From an uncultured bacterium (GTDB lineage: Bacteria; Vulcanimicrobiota; CADAWZ01), in NCBI GenBank assembly GCA_949288455.1, contig CASEKF010000042.1, forward strand, positions 1 through 52,976: a stretch of DNA of 52,976 nucleotides, in the 5' to 3' direction. The notes under the pieces were generated by a model, which ran no database searches, was not told the origin of the DNA, and worked only from the letters and a program-made list of their open reading frames with translations. A program made the position numbers and the translations under genes. This document shows, one piece after another, positions 8,179 to 17,944 of the stretch. The stretch's first letter is position 1. Each line of letters begins with the position of its first letter.

Positions 8179-11100
8179 TTATTTATCTATATTGCTGTTA
8201 AGGAAGTTTACGTATAACGCTCTTATTTTATCTCTTTTTTCCTTATCTTTAAGATTACCGTTTAACTTTTCTTGTATTTTTGTGTCTATAGATCTTCTGT
8301 TTTGATTTAAAATAGATACCGATGTTTCTCTGTCGGCTCTGTTTTCTGCCGCTTTTCTCTTAATTTCTCTTCCTTCTGAGTTTGGAAGCATTATAATTTT
8401 ATTTAGTTTCTCAATTTCAACGTCAAAATTTTTAATCTTTTCGTCTGCTTCTCGCATTTTACGTTCTAACAGCCTCGTTCTCTCAGCTTTTTCGTGTAGT
8501 ATTTTCGTATACGATTCTTTGTCTTCCGTAAATTTTTCCTGTTCGTCTCTGTATAATTCTATTAAGTCGTTAAATCGCGCGGCATTTCCTTCCGGAGGGC
8601 ACTTTGGAATTTTCGGCCATTTTGGAGCTATGCGTTGAATCTGGAGGGTAATCGAGCCCTTTGTATTAATCCATTTATTTTCTAATGCGGATAAGTCTTC
8701 CCGTATGGCATTTATGTCTTTCTGACTTTTGTCATGAGCTTCCTTCAATTGCTTCAAGCTATTTTGGAGACTTGAAGAAGCGGCCTGCGCCGAAGTTTTT
8801 TCTTGGAGAGCCTTTTCCGCTTCTGCTTCCATTAATTTAAGTTTTAATATGAGGTTTTCATATTCTTCGTCCAGACGCCAGATTTCTAAGGCTTCGGAAT
8901 ATCCGCTGTCAGATAGAGTTTTGGTAATGAGTTCCTTTAAATATGGAGTCGGAGCTTCCGATATTAATCCGAGAAGAATGCCTGTTATTGTGGAATCTGC
9001 GGATTCTAAAATAACATGGAGAACGGCTTCCTTAAGTTTCCAAGAGTTTTCAGGATCGGATAATATTTCTGCGTAGACGGCGTTAGACGAAATAAGGTAT
9101 AAAGACGCAATAGCGTTTATTCCTTCAATTCTGATTTCGTCTTTTTCTTTCTTATCCAGAACTAAGTCGGTAAGCATTTCGAGGAAAGCTGCGTCCGCTA
9201 TTTTTGTAATGCCTTTTAATGCGGCCAGCCTCACTGACATTCTTAATGAATGATCCGTGACGAGCCGCATTATTTTTATCATTATGTGTCCTTCCGTTTC
9301 GTAATAGGGAGGATAAAGGAACTCTGATACGGTATCTATAGCTGCGGCTTGAATTTCGGGATAATTTGGATAATCTCTAAATTCCAATATAAAATCTGAA
9401 TATTTTCTTGCGTATTCTATGCTTTTGAGTAATTCGATAGATTTTAGAACTATATCGATGTCATTAAAGTTTTGCTTAAGCAACGATATAAGTATTGGGC
9501 ATAGTTCCGCTCCCATATTTAATTCAAGCCTGACATAGTCGCATATGTTTAACGGGGAACCCGTTTTAACTGCGTTTATTTTGTCTGAAATTTCATAATG
9601 CTTCAACGCTTTTAAGCCTCCTAGGGCTATCCCCAGGATCTCAGCTTTATTGTCATATTCTTCGTCGTTCAGAGATTGTATGATAAAAGGCAAATATTTA
9701 GTAATGCGAGCTTGTTTCACTATTAGAAATTTAGCGGCTTTAAGCCTTATATTGACGGATACGGAGTTTCTTAAACGTTCGTTTTTTATCAGAGAGTCAA
9801 AAATTAAAGAGGCCTGCTGCGAGCTGGAAGACTCATGGACTGAGGCAATTTCTTCTAGAGCGTCGCATAAAATAATTTTATATTCGTCTGAAATCGGAGA
9901 TACTAACGCCGTTTTTATTTTCGTTAATAGCATCTCTTGGAATATTGGCACGCGTTCGCTTTGCGAAGTTAAAAATCCGCTTACCGCAAAAGCCGTTTTC
10001 TTGTATATATCCTGAAATTTCCAAGATACGTTCGCGATAATATTTGAGAATCTGGTGATTATATCCAAAAATTCTTCGTCATTTTTAGGCGAGTTCATCC
10101 ATGACAGCTGAAGGTCAAAAGCGTCCAGCCTGAAATTGTCATGTTCCCCGTAAATGAAAGAACTCGTTATTTTTATTAACTCCTCGCTGCGTTCCGGATA
10201 ATTTTTTAAGAACTTCAATATCAAGTTTTTCGCGTTTTCCGAAATATTGTTATTCGTAAGAGCCCTGCATATAAAATCTATAAAGTCGTTTGCCATTATT
10301 TTTTTGTTGCGGGCTAATTCGAAGTATGCTTTTAACGCGGCGTCGGAAATCGCGGCGTCAGATTCGTAAACTCCTAATTCTATTAAAGTCAAATTTTCCG
10401 GATTAGCTAAATTTTTTGCTTCCGATATTATTCTCAGCTTGATATCGGTCGGAACTTTATTCGTCATTATCAGCTTTAAATATTTGGAAGCAGTAGGGCA
10501 AAATTGATTTTTCGGGTTGTTTAAAGACGTTATTATAGCGACGGATTCGCAAGCTTCGCTTATTGAAACTTTTATTTTGCCGGTAACCGTTAAAATGATA
10601 AATTCAAGCGTATTTTGAGATATGTTTATCGGAAGTATGCGTTTTGTAAGTTCTTGTATGATATATTCTCCGCAGTCTCTTCGTTTTATAAAGCCCTTAG
10701 TGGCTGCGAGAAGTTTAGAATGAAAAATTTCGTTTATCTTAGCCGTTCTTTCAAGCTCGGAAAAAAAGAATTCGGCGCATAACTGCGGAGGCGTGCTGAG
10801 CATTGAAATGACGGTATCTTGAGCGTTTTCGTCCGTTTGAGCCGCAAACATTAACGCGCCGGTAAGACTTTCGCATATGTCGGGATAATGCGGGGAGTCG
10901 TCCAGAATTAAAGATCTGCACTCGTTATAAACTACAGGCGAACGTATCTCTTTTAAAGATGAGATTGCCAAGTCTCTGAGATCTTTTCTGTCGCATAGAA
11001 CGCAGTTGAGAATATGCGTTAGTTTATTCACCAGCTTTGCGTTTTCATGATAACTTGAAGTTAGGGAGGGAAGGCGAAGCGATTGAGCTATTTTCTCTCC

Positions 11101-11838
11101 ATATCGATTTTTTTCAAGATAGCTGCAGATATCCTCTCTGGATTTATTTAAAATGTCGACATATTGTTTTAGGTAATATGTTTCCTGTTTAATTTGTTGA
11201 ATTTTTTTGTCAGGATCTTGAATATGCTGCATTTGCGAACGTAATTTGTCGTTAATTTGCGCTATTTGCGCGGTAAAATTAAACGACAGCGCTCTGGCGA
11301 AAACTTGCCAGGCGTCCGCTCCAAGTTCTCCGTCGATTTGAAATCTGTTTACTAAAGTGTTAGCTAGAATTTTTTTTGCGTCTATAGTAGTCGTCGACAA
11401 AAAAAGATTGACAATAGCGTCGCTGAGGTCTTGATGTATAGTTTCAAGAGCGGTCGCGAGCAGATCTATAATTTTTTTTCGTCCGATCTCCGGATCGTCA
11501 AGAGCGTTTATTTTTTGCAGAGTATCGGCGGCAGCTGCTCTTACTTCTGCCGCAGAATTGTATTCGCCCAGGACTAAGTCTATAATAATCGCTTTAAATT
11601 CGGCGTCTCTAGACGGATTTCTCTGAATGACTTTAGCTATATTACTCAGCACCGCCGATATCTGTTTAGGCGGAGCCTGCTCGTCCGTAAGGATTTTTAT
11701 TGTGGCAGAAGGGTTTTTTAAGAAAATAGAAGAACAAGTTTCTTTGACTCGTGAAAACACGCCTTTTAGCAGGTTGCCTTCGCCCGACGAAGTATCTTCT
11801 TCGTTGTAGTCTGACCGTAAATTATCGTTAGTATTCAT
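8179..11838 (-). CDS. Very large cytosolic HEAT-repeat protein with coiled-coil tail
   Basis: This is a 1219-residue protein with no signal peptide or membrane segment. Residues about 60-960 are helical repeats of the HEAT/armadillo kind (for example AAADTLQKIN, LAALKGITKIADAAFLEML, EIRIEGINAIASLY). Residues about 980-1150 form a long coiled coil rich in Glu/Lys/Gln. The end is basic and helical. HEAT solenoids with coiled coils serve as protein-binding scaffolds; the partner is unknown. The ATG at 11838 has no clear Shine-Dalgarno sequence. It is divergent from the ABC permease gene, with a 129-bp shared upstream region. Its nearest neighbour downstream is the caspase-like lipoprotein, 166 bp away, so cotranscription is possible. 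Confidence 0.85.
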   Translation of the reverse strand: MNTNDNLRSDYNEEDTSSGEGNLLKGVFSRVKETCSSIFLKNPSATIKILTDEQAPPKQISAVLSNIAKVIQRNPSRDAEFKAIIIDLVLGEYNSAAEVRAAAADTLQKINALDDPEIGRKKIIDLLATALETIHQDLSDAIVNLFLSTTTIDAKKILANTLVNRFQIDGELGADAWQVFARALSFNFTAQIAQINDKLRSQMQHIQDPDKKIQQIKQETYYLKQYVDILNKSREDICSYLEKNRYGEKIAQSLRLPSLTSSYHENAKLVNKLTHILNCVLCDRKDLRDLAISSLKEIRSPVVYNECRSLILDDSPHYPDICESLTGALMFAAQTDENAQDTVISMLSTPPQLCAEFFFSELERTAKINEIFHSKLLAATKGFIKRRDCGEYIIQELTKRILPINISQNTLEFIILTVTGKIKVSISEACESVAIITSLNNPKNQFCPTASKYLKLIMTNKVPTDIKLRIISEAKNLANPENLTLIELGVYESDAAISDAALKAYFELARNKKIMANDFIDFICRALTNNNISENAKNLILKFLKNYPERSEELIKITSSFIYGEHDNFRLDAFDLQLSWMNSPKNDEEFLDIITRFSNIIANVSWKFQDIYKKTAFAVSGFLTSQSERVPIFQEMLLTKIKTALVSPISDEYKIILCDALEEIASVHESSSSQQASLIFDSLIKNERLRNSVSVNIRLKAAKFLIVKQARITKYLPFIIQSLNDEEYDNKAEILGIALGGLKALKHYEISDKINAVKTGSPLNICDYVRLELNMGAELCPILISLLKQNFNDIDIVLKSIELLKSIEYARKYSDFILEFRDYPNYPEIQAAAIDTVSEFLYPPYYETEGHIMIKIMRLVTDHSLRMSVRLAALKGITKIADAAFLEMLTDLVLDKKEKDEIRIEGINAIASLYLISSNAVYAEILSDPENSWKLKEAVLHVILESADSTITGILLGLISEAPTPYLKELITKTLSDSGYSEALEIWRLDEEYENLILKLKLMEAEAEKALQEKTSAQAASSSLQNSLKQLKEAHDKSQKDINAIREDLSALENKWINTKGSITLQIQRIAPKWPKIPKCPPEGNAARFNDLIELYRDEQEKFTEDKESYTKILHEKAERTRLLERKMREADEKIKNFDVEIEKLNKIIMLPNSEGREIKRKAAENRADRETSVSILNQNRRSIDTKIQEKLNGNLKDKEKRDKIRALYVNFLNSNIDK

Positions 11839-11967
11839 AGAATTTTTATTCTATATTATATTATTAAAACCCTTCATTAAATTTAGTATGCGGTTATTTT
11901 ATCGACTCCGATGTTCTACGTATAATTTGACGTTGATAAACATAAAATTTAATAAGAGAGAATTCTA

Positions 11968-13317
11968 GTGATATCGTTTTCTTTAGCTAAAAAAAATATA
12001 GTGCGGAAGCAGGAAAGAAGCCTGCTGACCATAATAGGAGTCATACTTGCCGTAGGCTGTTTCGTCGCTCTCCTTTCAATATCTGAAGGACTGAACAAAC
12101 GCCTTAAGAGCGAGGTTATGAGTCGCAACGTCGATTTATACGTTTTGCCATCCGGATCTCAGCATCTTCCGACAGGTTCCATCGGAGCTTTTGGTTCTGC
12201 CGGAGAAGAGATAAATTTAGGGCAGCTTCTTCCTGAAGAACCTTTGAATACGGAGGCTAAACAAGAAGAAATAGCCGCGGCGTCACGCGTTAAAGGCGAT
12301 TTTATATCTTTTTTAAATTCTTCCGGATTTGATTCGACGATGGTTCCAAACATTAAGTCGGCTATAGGCGTCTCGCGTTTTCAAAAGACTATTAGAGGCA
12401 GAACCGTTGTTTTTTGGGGACTTCCGTTTGGAACTTCCGAGTTTGACGGAGCTTCCGCTTTTTCATCTTATCTTCCCGGTATGCGCATAACGAACGGAGT
12501 TTTCCCTTTAGAGACTAAAGAGCCTGAAGATTTATATGGCTTCAAAACCAAAAGAACGGCGGAGGATTTATCTGATGCCGAGAAGGTTTTCATAGCCGGA
12601 AATAAGATTGTAGAAGAATTGAGCATGTCCATGGAACGTCCTTTGATTTTAAAAAAAGATAATTTGTCTTTAAATTTGGAATGCGTAGTTTCTTTTAACG
12701 CCGGGTTTCAGGATTATTTCTGTTACCTCCCTATACAGACGGCCATGGCTATCGAAGATTCTCACGGAAAAGTGAACGAAATTTGGATACAGGTCGAAGA
12801 TAAATCTAAAATCAACGAGACCAAAGTTCTCCTTATGCGCTATTTTCCTAATTTGGAATTCAAAACGGGTTCCGAATATCTTGGAATCTCGGGAGATTTG
12901 TTGAAATATGCTTGGTTTCTACAATTTGCCATAGCTTTGATAGGCATTTTAATCGCGACTACGGCTTCTATGAATACAATGCTTATGTCTACTTTTGAAA
13001 GAGTAAGAGAATTTGGAGCCTTGAGAGCTATTGGAGCTAATAGATCGACGATTGCTCTTATGATTTTGATCGAGTCTCTGATTCTCTCTTCTATAGGCGG
13101 AGCCGCCGGAATAATCGTTGGAATTTTAGGTTCCACCTTTCTTGACGGAGCCGTACAGGCAATTTTTCAAACGCCTTTTCCTATGGCTAACATAACTTTT
13201 AATTTAATTCTTTACGCGTTGTGCTTATCCGTTTTGATAGGCGTAATAGGGGCTGTAATACCTATTGTCTTGGTTTATAGAATGGAGATTATCAAAGCCT
13301 TAAAATGGGATATGTAG
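11968..13317 (+). CDS. MacB/LolC-type ABC transporter permease
   Basis: This 449-residue inner-membrane protein has the MacB topology. The first transmembrane helix (about 21-42, LLTIIGVILAVGCFVALLSI) is followed by a large periplasmic MacB_PCD domain, then a C-terminal FtsX domain with three helices (about 315-335, 363-392, 413-438). The LRAIGANRSTI segment, a coupling helix conserved in this family, precedes the third helix. The start is GTG 11968, with AAGAGAG eight bases upstream. It is followed 24 bp later by its ATPase. Such pairs move lipoproteins, peptides or drugs or work as mechanotransmitters rather than classical importers. Substrate unknown. Confidence 0.9.
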   Translation: MISFSLAKKNIVRKQERSLLTIIGVILAVGCFVALLSISEGLNKRLKSEVMSRNVDLYVLPSGSQHLPTGSIGAFGSAGEEINLGQLLPEEPLNTEAKQEEIAAASRVKGDFISFLNSSGFDSTMVPNIKSAIGVSRFQKTIRGRTVVFWGLPFGTSEFDGASAFSSYLPGMRITNGVFPLETKEPEDLYGFKTKRTAEDLSDAEKVFIAGNKIVEELSMSMERPLILKKDNLSLNLECVVSFNAGFQDYFCYLPIQTAMAIEDSHGKVNEIWIQVEDKSKINETKVLLMRYFPNLEFKTGSEYLGISGDLLKYAWFLQFAIALIGILIATTASMNTMLMSTFERVREFGALRAIGANRSTIALMILIESLILSSIGGAAGIIVGILGSTFLDGAVQAIFQTPFPMANITFNLILYALCLSVLIGVIGAVIPIVLVYRMEIIKALKWDM

Positions 13318-13341
13318 TATTGCTCGAAGGGATTTAATCGT

Positions 13342-14019
13342 ATGAAAGTGAGCATGCAGGGAATTTATAAATACTGGAAGAGCGAATTTGGCCAGGTTAG
13401 AGTGCTTGAAAACGTTTATATGGATCTCGCCAACGGAGATTTCGTAGCTATTATGGGGCCTTCGGGCACGGGAAAATCTACCTTTCTTCATTTATTGGGA
13501 TGTATAGATCGGCCGAGTTTCGGAAAAATTTTTTTTGAAAACACTGATATCTGCGCTTTGAGCGAAAATGTCAGAGAAGAACTTCGATTAGAACATATAG
13601 GTTTCGTATTTCAAAATTATTACCTCATTCCTACTTTATCCGTTCTTGAAAATGTCATGCTTCCCATGCAATTAGCTAATTCCTACGTTGGACAGCAGGA
13701 AGACAGAGCCATTAAAATGTTGGAACTCGTAGGTATGGAAACGAAATTTAACGAGAATACTTTTAAGCTTTCCGGAGGACAGAGGCAGAGAGTGGCAACC
13801 GCTAGAGCTTTGATTAATAATCCGGGACTGCTGCTTGCGGACGAGCCTACCGGAAACCTTGATACCAGGAGTACCAGAGAAATAATGGATATGCTTAGAA
13901 TTGTCAACAAGGAACAGTCTATTACTACGGTTCTTGTCACTCATGATCCTAAAGTCGCGGCTTATGCGGACAGAGTGTATTACCTTGACGAGGGCAGGAT
14001 TTCTCCGGCTAATTTGTAA
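13342..14019 (+). CDS. MacB/LolD-type ABC transporter ATPase
   Basis: This is a 225-residue ATP-binding subunit, the usual length for LolD/MacB-type ATPases. The Walker A motif is GPSGTGKST, the Q-loop is in FVFQNYYLIPTLSVLENV, the signature is LSGGQRQRVATARAL, Walker B is LLLADEP and the D-loop follows as TGNLDTRS. The switch histidine is in LVTHDP. All are intact, so it should hydrolyse ATP and drive the adjacent permease. It sits 24 bp after the permease and 3 bp before a membrane protein gene, so the three probably make one operon. Confidence 0.93.
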   Translation: MKVSMQGIYKYWKSEFGQVRVLENVYMDLANGDFVAIMGPSGTGKSTFLHLLGCIDRPSFGKIFFENTDICALSENVREELRLEHIGFVFQNYYLIPTLSVLENVMLPMQLANSYVGQQEDRAIKMLELVGMETKFNENTFKLSGGQRQRVATARALINNPGLLLADEPTGNLDTRSTREIMDMLRIVNKEQSITTVLVTHDPKVAAYADRVYYLDEGRISPANL

Positions 14020-14022
14020 TTT

Positions 14023-15381
14023 ATGCATATTGCCATTATATTATTTATTCTTTTGATTTATTTTTTATTTATAGCATACGTCGGAGTAGTTATCTGCGAC
14101 GTATTTATGCTCTCTTCCATTTGTGCTTTTTGGGCGAGCGCGTTGATAATGATCGCGCAGTACGTCTTTTTTCCTAAAATTTTATTGAGCATAATAAATT
14201 CTGCCGTTTCCAAAGCTTCGTTCGACGAATCTTGCGATTTTGTGCCCGAAGGTATCGAGATTTTAACGTGGAAAACCGCTCTTCCGGCTGTTTTTAGCGT
14301 TCCGTCTTTATTTGCTCCTCGTTTCGTAATTATTACGGAAGGTTTATCTTCTAATTTGGACTCTAAGTTTTTAAGTTACGTACTTAAAAGAGAATATTTT
14401 AAAGCTCGTTCTTTGGGCTCTTTTATATTGATGAGCGTATCTTGTTTGCCCTTCGTTATTCGCCATATTTCTATTCTTATAACTAAGCTGGGAGCTAGAA
14501 ATAAATTTTATGGCGGAGCCGGAAGCGTCCTTTCATTCGGCAGAGGTCTTTCTCTTTTTGCTTCCGCTCTTTATTTGCCGCTTTATATCGTTTCGAAGAT
14601 TATGGACGCGCAAGCGGAAGCTTCTGTTAGAGACGAAGCCGGACTTAAAGCCGTTCTTGACGTTCATAAAGAATTATTTTCTAAACCGCATGACATGGAA
14701 TCGGAGATATTTCTCGATTCGATAGATTTTCTTTGTTTTGCGTCTAAAAAGGATTTTGAAATGCTTAACGAGGGGTGTTTAGATTCTTTATGGAGGAGCT
14801 GGTTTCTTTTATTTCGGCCTCATATGCCTTATTTTGCAAGGATTCATGGGTTGAAGCAATCGTTGGATAGGCAAGATTTAAAAGAATATGTTTTGGCGAT
14901 TTTTATCGCCGTCTCGGCTTTTTGTATTTTTATTTTCGCTTCTTTTGGCGTTAATTTCGGGATTCTGATGATTGGGTTTGCAATTTGTTTATTTGCGCTT
15001 CATTTTTTGCAGCGTCCTTTTTTTTCAAAAAAACAACCGATTCTTGAGATTCTTCCCGTTTCGCCTATTAAAGGGTATCAGATTGCGGCTAGAGGAAAAA
15101 TTTTATTAATAGGCCCTAACGAGTATATTTTTGAATTTGGAGCAGCGAAGTTGCCTCTTTATTTTTACGAATTGACTTTTGTCGAACTTGAAGAACAGGA
15201 GTCTGAAGCTTATGTGGAAGGATGGCTGAAAAAAGGAGACAGGACTTATCTTGAACTTATGACTATAAAGATAAACGGCAAAAAAATTTATAGTTCGCCT
15301 CATCCTTTCTTTTATCTCGTCGCCGACGCCGTCGTTTTGATTATCGGAATACTTATGACCGCCGCTCATTTTAGCGCGTGA
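14023..15381 (+). CDS. Membrane protein resembling an inactivated M48/M56 metallopeptidase
   Basis: This is a 452-residue protein with membrane segments at about 2-22, 28-50, 130-150, 175-195, 282-310 and 428-448. Between the second and third, the text VPSLFAPRFVIITEGL followed by FLSYVLKREYFKARS matches the layout of M48/M56 gluzincins, in which VLAHELxH holds the zinc. Here HExxH is replaced by R123-E-Y-F-K127, so the glutamate remains and both histidines are lost. The later QAEAS (197-201) sits where EYEAD is expected, losing the third ligand. This family call is inference. The gene is 3 bp after the ABC ATPase, so it may be a non-catalytic partner of that transporter. Confidence 0.62.
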   Translation: MHIAIILFILLIYFLFIAYVGVVICDVFMLSSICAFWASALIMIAQYVFFPKILLSIINSAVSKASFDESCDFVPEGIEILTWKTALPAVFSVPSLFAPRFVIITEGLSSNLDSKFLSYVLKREYFKARSLGSFILMSVSCLPFVIRHISILITKLGARNKFYGGAGSVLSFGRGLSLFASALYLPLYIVSKIMDAQAEASVRDEAGLKAVLDVHKELFSKPHDMESEIFLDSIDFLCFASKKDFEMLNEGCLDSLWRSWFLLFRPHMPYFARIHGLKQSLDRQDLKEYVLAIFIAVSAFCIFIFASFGVNFGILMIGFAICLFALHFLQRPFFSKKQPILEILPVSPIKGYQIAARGKILLIGPNEYIFEFGAAKLPLYFYELTFVELEEQESEAYVEGWLKKGDRTYLELMTIKINGKKIYSSPHPFFYLVADAVVLIIGILMTAAHFSA

Positions 15382-15851
15382 CGGTAAGTCGTAAATTCTT
15401 GTCGAAGTAGAACAAGGAATAATAGAAAAATTAGAGAATATACATTTGCTTTTGAAAGTAAAATGCGGCCGCTTTTAAGTGGAAAGACAAATTTTGCCGA
15501 GCGAAAAACATATTTCTATGTTTTTGCTTTTAAGTTATGCCGATAAACATTTCATAATATAGTTTGTAAAGTTATATATTGACTTCTTACCTGTAGTTTT
15601 AAGTTTTATATTTATATGTTGACAAATGCCGCCGTTTGCTATAACGGAATCTCGTATTGGATCTTTCAGCTGGCAAGGCGGCTTGAAAACGTTCTTTATT
15701 TTGTTTCCCGTCATTGCGTAGACTTTGATCTATATTTATTATTTTTCGCTTGTTTGATTCGGAAAATATATTTGTTCTGTCGTTTTGCTTTGTTTAATGT
15801 TTAGATAAAGCCGTATTTTCGCTTTATTAATATTATTAAAAGGCTTGAGTA
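15382..15851. other. Gene-poor intergenic stretch of 470 bp
   Basis: I see no convincing gene. A 62-codon reading frame at 15616-15804 has no good ribosome-binding site and an unlikely composition. The stretch contains one hairpin candidate (about 15502-15527) and two TTGAC(T/A) boxes near 15585 and 15620 without a well-spaced -10. It separates the ABC operon from the next gene and may carry its promoter. Confidence 0.5.
15502..15530 (+). terminator. Possible weak terminator after the ABC operon
   Basis: AAAAACAT and ATGTTTTT form an 8-bp stem around ATTTCT, with an outer GC pair beyond a one-base bulge, followed by a short T-rich run. The stem is AT-rich, so its strength is doubtful. It lies 120 bp downstream of the M48/M56-like gene. 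Confidence 0.35.
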
Positions 15852-16424
15852 ATGAATTATTTTGTTTTGATTAGACGAACGGCTATAGTTATAGTTTCGT
15901 TTTGTCTTATCTTAAATATTGGATATAATTTTATAACTTGGATCAAGCTTTCTTTTTTTTCCGGATATAACTTTGACATGGGTACTTTACATATTTATTC
16001 TTCGTCAATATCGGAAATCAAGCGGGCGCAGGAAAAATATTTTCCCTCTGAAAGTTTTAAAACGTCTATTTCTTTTGATACGACTCAAAGAACAGTTTAT
16101 GTTCTTGAATTGCCTTTTGAACGCTATAATACGTCAAAAATGGAAACTTTGCTGAAAGAAAGAAAAGAGCGAATTTTGATCGTTATATCTAAAGATAAGG
16201 AAAAAAGCATAGTCGTAGGTTCAGATTTTGAGACCCCTGAAGACGCCGAAGCTTTCAGGCAATTTTTGAAGGAAAAGACCGGAGTCGACGCTTCCGTAGT
16301 ATCGAGGATTTTACCTAAAATCTATTGCTTGTCAGTTAATGATATTTCTTTTAAAGACGCGGAGTTGTTTGGAGCAAAAGAGCCTGAATTAGACGTTCAG
16401 TGGACTCCGTACATGACTGATTGA
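15852..16424 (+). CDS. Membrane-anchored protein of unknown function (190 aa)
   Basis: This 190-residue protein has an uncleaved N-terminal anchor (about 8-30, AIVIVSFCLILNIGYNFI) followed by a soluble domain. The domain has two similar alternating strand/helix parts (for example VYVLELPFERY, ILIVISKDKEKSIVVGSDF, EDAEAFRQFLKEKTGVDASV). The last part recalls small ferredoxin-like or SPOR-like folds, but I cannot assign it. It stands alone, with 470 bp upstream and 233 bp before rho. Confidence 0.6.
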   Translation: MNYFVLIRRTAIVIVSFCLILNIGYNFITWIKLSFFSGYNFDMGTLHIYSSSISEIKRAQEKYFPSESFKTSISFDTTQRTVYVLELPFERYNTSKMETLLKERKERILIVISKDKEKSIVVGSDFETPEDAEAFRQFLKEKTGVDASVVSRILPKIYCLSVNDISFKDAELFGAKEPELDVQWTPYMTD

Positions 16425-16657
16425 CGCTTGCTCCGCTCTAAAATTTGTTTTTAATCGCTTTTGAGTCTTTTTATTTTTTCTTACGTAACGTCGTGAGTTT
16501 TTCTATTCCATATTCGTAAAACACAACCGTTAGACTGAGTCAAATTATCTTTTAGTTTTGAGTCGGCTAAAATTTTTATGATTTTTTAATGTTATTTTGA
16601 CGTTTTCGTTTTTAAATGAATTTAAATAAATATTAAATAAATATATTAGGAGTATAA

Positions 16658-17926
16658 ATGGTAGATAATATAGCGGATCTTGAAAATATGACCCGCCTCG
16701 AACTTATTGAAACAGCGAAATCCATAGGGGTTATCGGCGCTCAAAAGCTGAAAAAGCAGGAATTGGTTTATAAAATTCTTGAAGAACGCGCTGAAAAGCA
16801 GGGACTAATTTTTGCTACCGGCATACTTGAGATTTTACCCGAAGGTTATGGATTTTTAAGGGGGCGAAGCTATCTTCCGGGAGAAAACGACATATATGTT
16901 TCTCAATCTCAAATTAAGCGTTTTGATTTGCGTGTTGGGGATATAGTTTCCGGACAGGTCAGACCTCCTAAGTCAGGGGAAAAGTATTGCGGGCTTCTTA
17001 AAGTTCAAGGGGTCAATTCTATGAGTTCTGAGACTTTGAAAAAGCGTCCCTGCTTCAATGATTTGACGCCTGTGTTTCCTGATGAAAAACTTACTTTGGA
17101 AACCTCAGGCGACGATATCGCCGCTAGAATAATCGATATTCTTTGTCCGATAGGCAAAGGACAAAGAGGCTTGATTGTAGCTCCCCCTAAAGCCGGTAAA
17201 ACGACTCTTTTAAAGCAGATAGCAAAAGGCATAGCCGTGAATTATCCCGAGATAGAGTTAATTGCTCTTCTTATTGACGAGCGTCCGGAGGAAGTGACCG
17301 ATATGGAGAGATCTATCGAAGGAGAAGTCGTAAGCTCTACGTTTGACGAGCCTCCGGAGGAGCATATTCATGTTTCAGAGTTAGTGATTGAAAAGGCAAA
17401 ACGTCTTGTAGAGTCCGGAAAAGACGTCGTAATAATGTTAGACAGCATAACTCGTTTAGCCAGAGCTTATAATCAGGTGACTCCTCCGTCAGGCAGAACT
17501 TTATCGGGCGGTCTTGATACTTCGGCTTTAAAAATGCCTAAGAGATTTTTGGGATCCGCAAGAAATCTGGAGAACGGCGGAAGTCTTACGATTATCGCGA
17601 CAGCTTTGGTAGAAACCGGCTCTAAGATGGACGACGTTATTTTTGAAGAATTTAAGGCTACTGGCAATATGGAGATGGATCTTTCCAGGAAATTATCCGA
17701 AAGACGTATATTCCCGGCTATTGACATAAAAAAATCAGGCACTCGTCATGAGGAACTCCTTTTGAGCGAAAACGAGCTTAGGCAGTCATGGATACTAAGG
17801 AGAGCCTTGGAAGTTTTTGGCCCTGACGAAATGTCTGAAATGCTTATTGAACAGATTAAAAAGACTAAATCAAATAAAGATTTTTTTGCTTCCCTTTCTA
17901 AGGAGGCTTTATCTTTTTCCAGATAG
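16658..17926 (+). CDS. rho: Transcription termination factor Rho
   Basis: This 422-residue protein is the usual size of Rho. The N-terminal helical Rho_N domain (about 5-48, with [11 protein letters not shown]) is followed by the RNA-binding cold-shock fold (about 50-120: [32 protein letters not shown]). The RecA-like ATPase domain carries Walker [10 protein letters not shown] (Lys181), the [13 protein letters not shown] segment that holds the catalytic Glu, Walker [17 protein letters not shown], and the R-loop region [16 protein letters not shown]. All are intact. AGGAG lies seven bases upstream of the ATG. The 233-bp leader is AT-rich, which may allow autogenous control, but no specific structure stands out. 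Confidence 0.97.
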   Translation: MVDNIADLENMTRLELIETAKSIGVIGAQKLKKQELVYKILEERAEKQGLIFATGILEILPEGYGFLRGRSYLPGENDIYVSQSQIKRFDLRVGDIVSGQVRPPKSGEKYCGLLKVQGVNSMSSETLKKRPCFNDLTPVFPDEKLTLETSGDDIAARIIDILCPIGKGQRGLIVAPPKAGKTTLLKQIAKGIAVNYPEIELIALLIDERPEEVTDMERSIEGEVVSSTFDEPPEEHIHVSELVIEKAKRLVESGKDVVIMLDSITRLARAYNQVTPPSGRTLSGGLDTSALKMPKRFLGSARNLENGGSLTIIATALVETGSKMDDVIFEEFKATGNMEMDLSRKLSERRIFPAIDIKKSGTRHEELLLSENELRQSWILRRALEVFGPDEMSEMLIEQIKKTKSNKDFFASLSKEALSFSR

Positions 17927-17944
17927 ACGGGAGACTTGGTTTCG

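Noticed and set aside
15616-15804. A 62-codon reading frame on the + strand
   Set aside because: It has no good ribosome-binding site, an improbable composition rich in Phe, Leu and Cys and no resemblance to any family.
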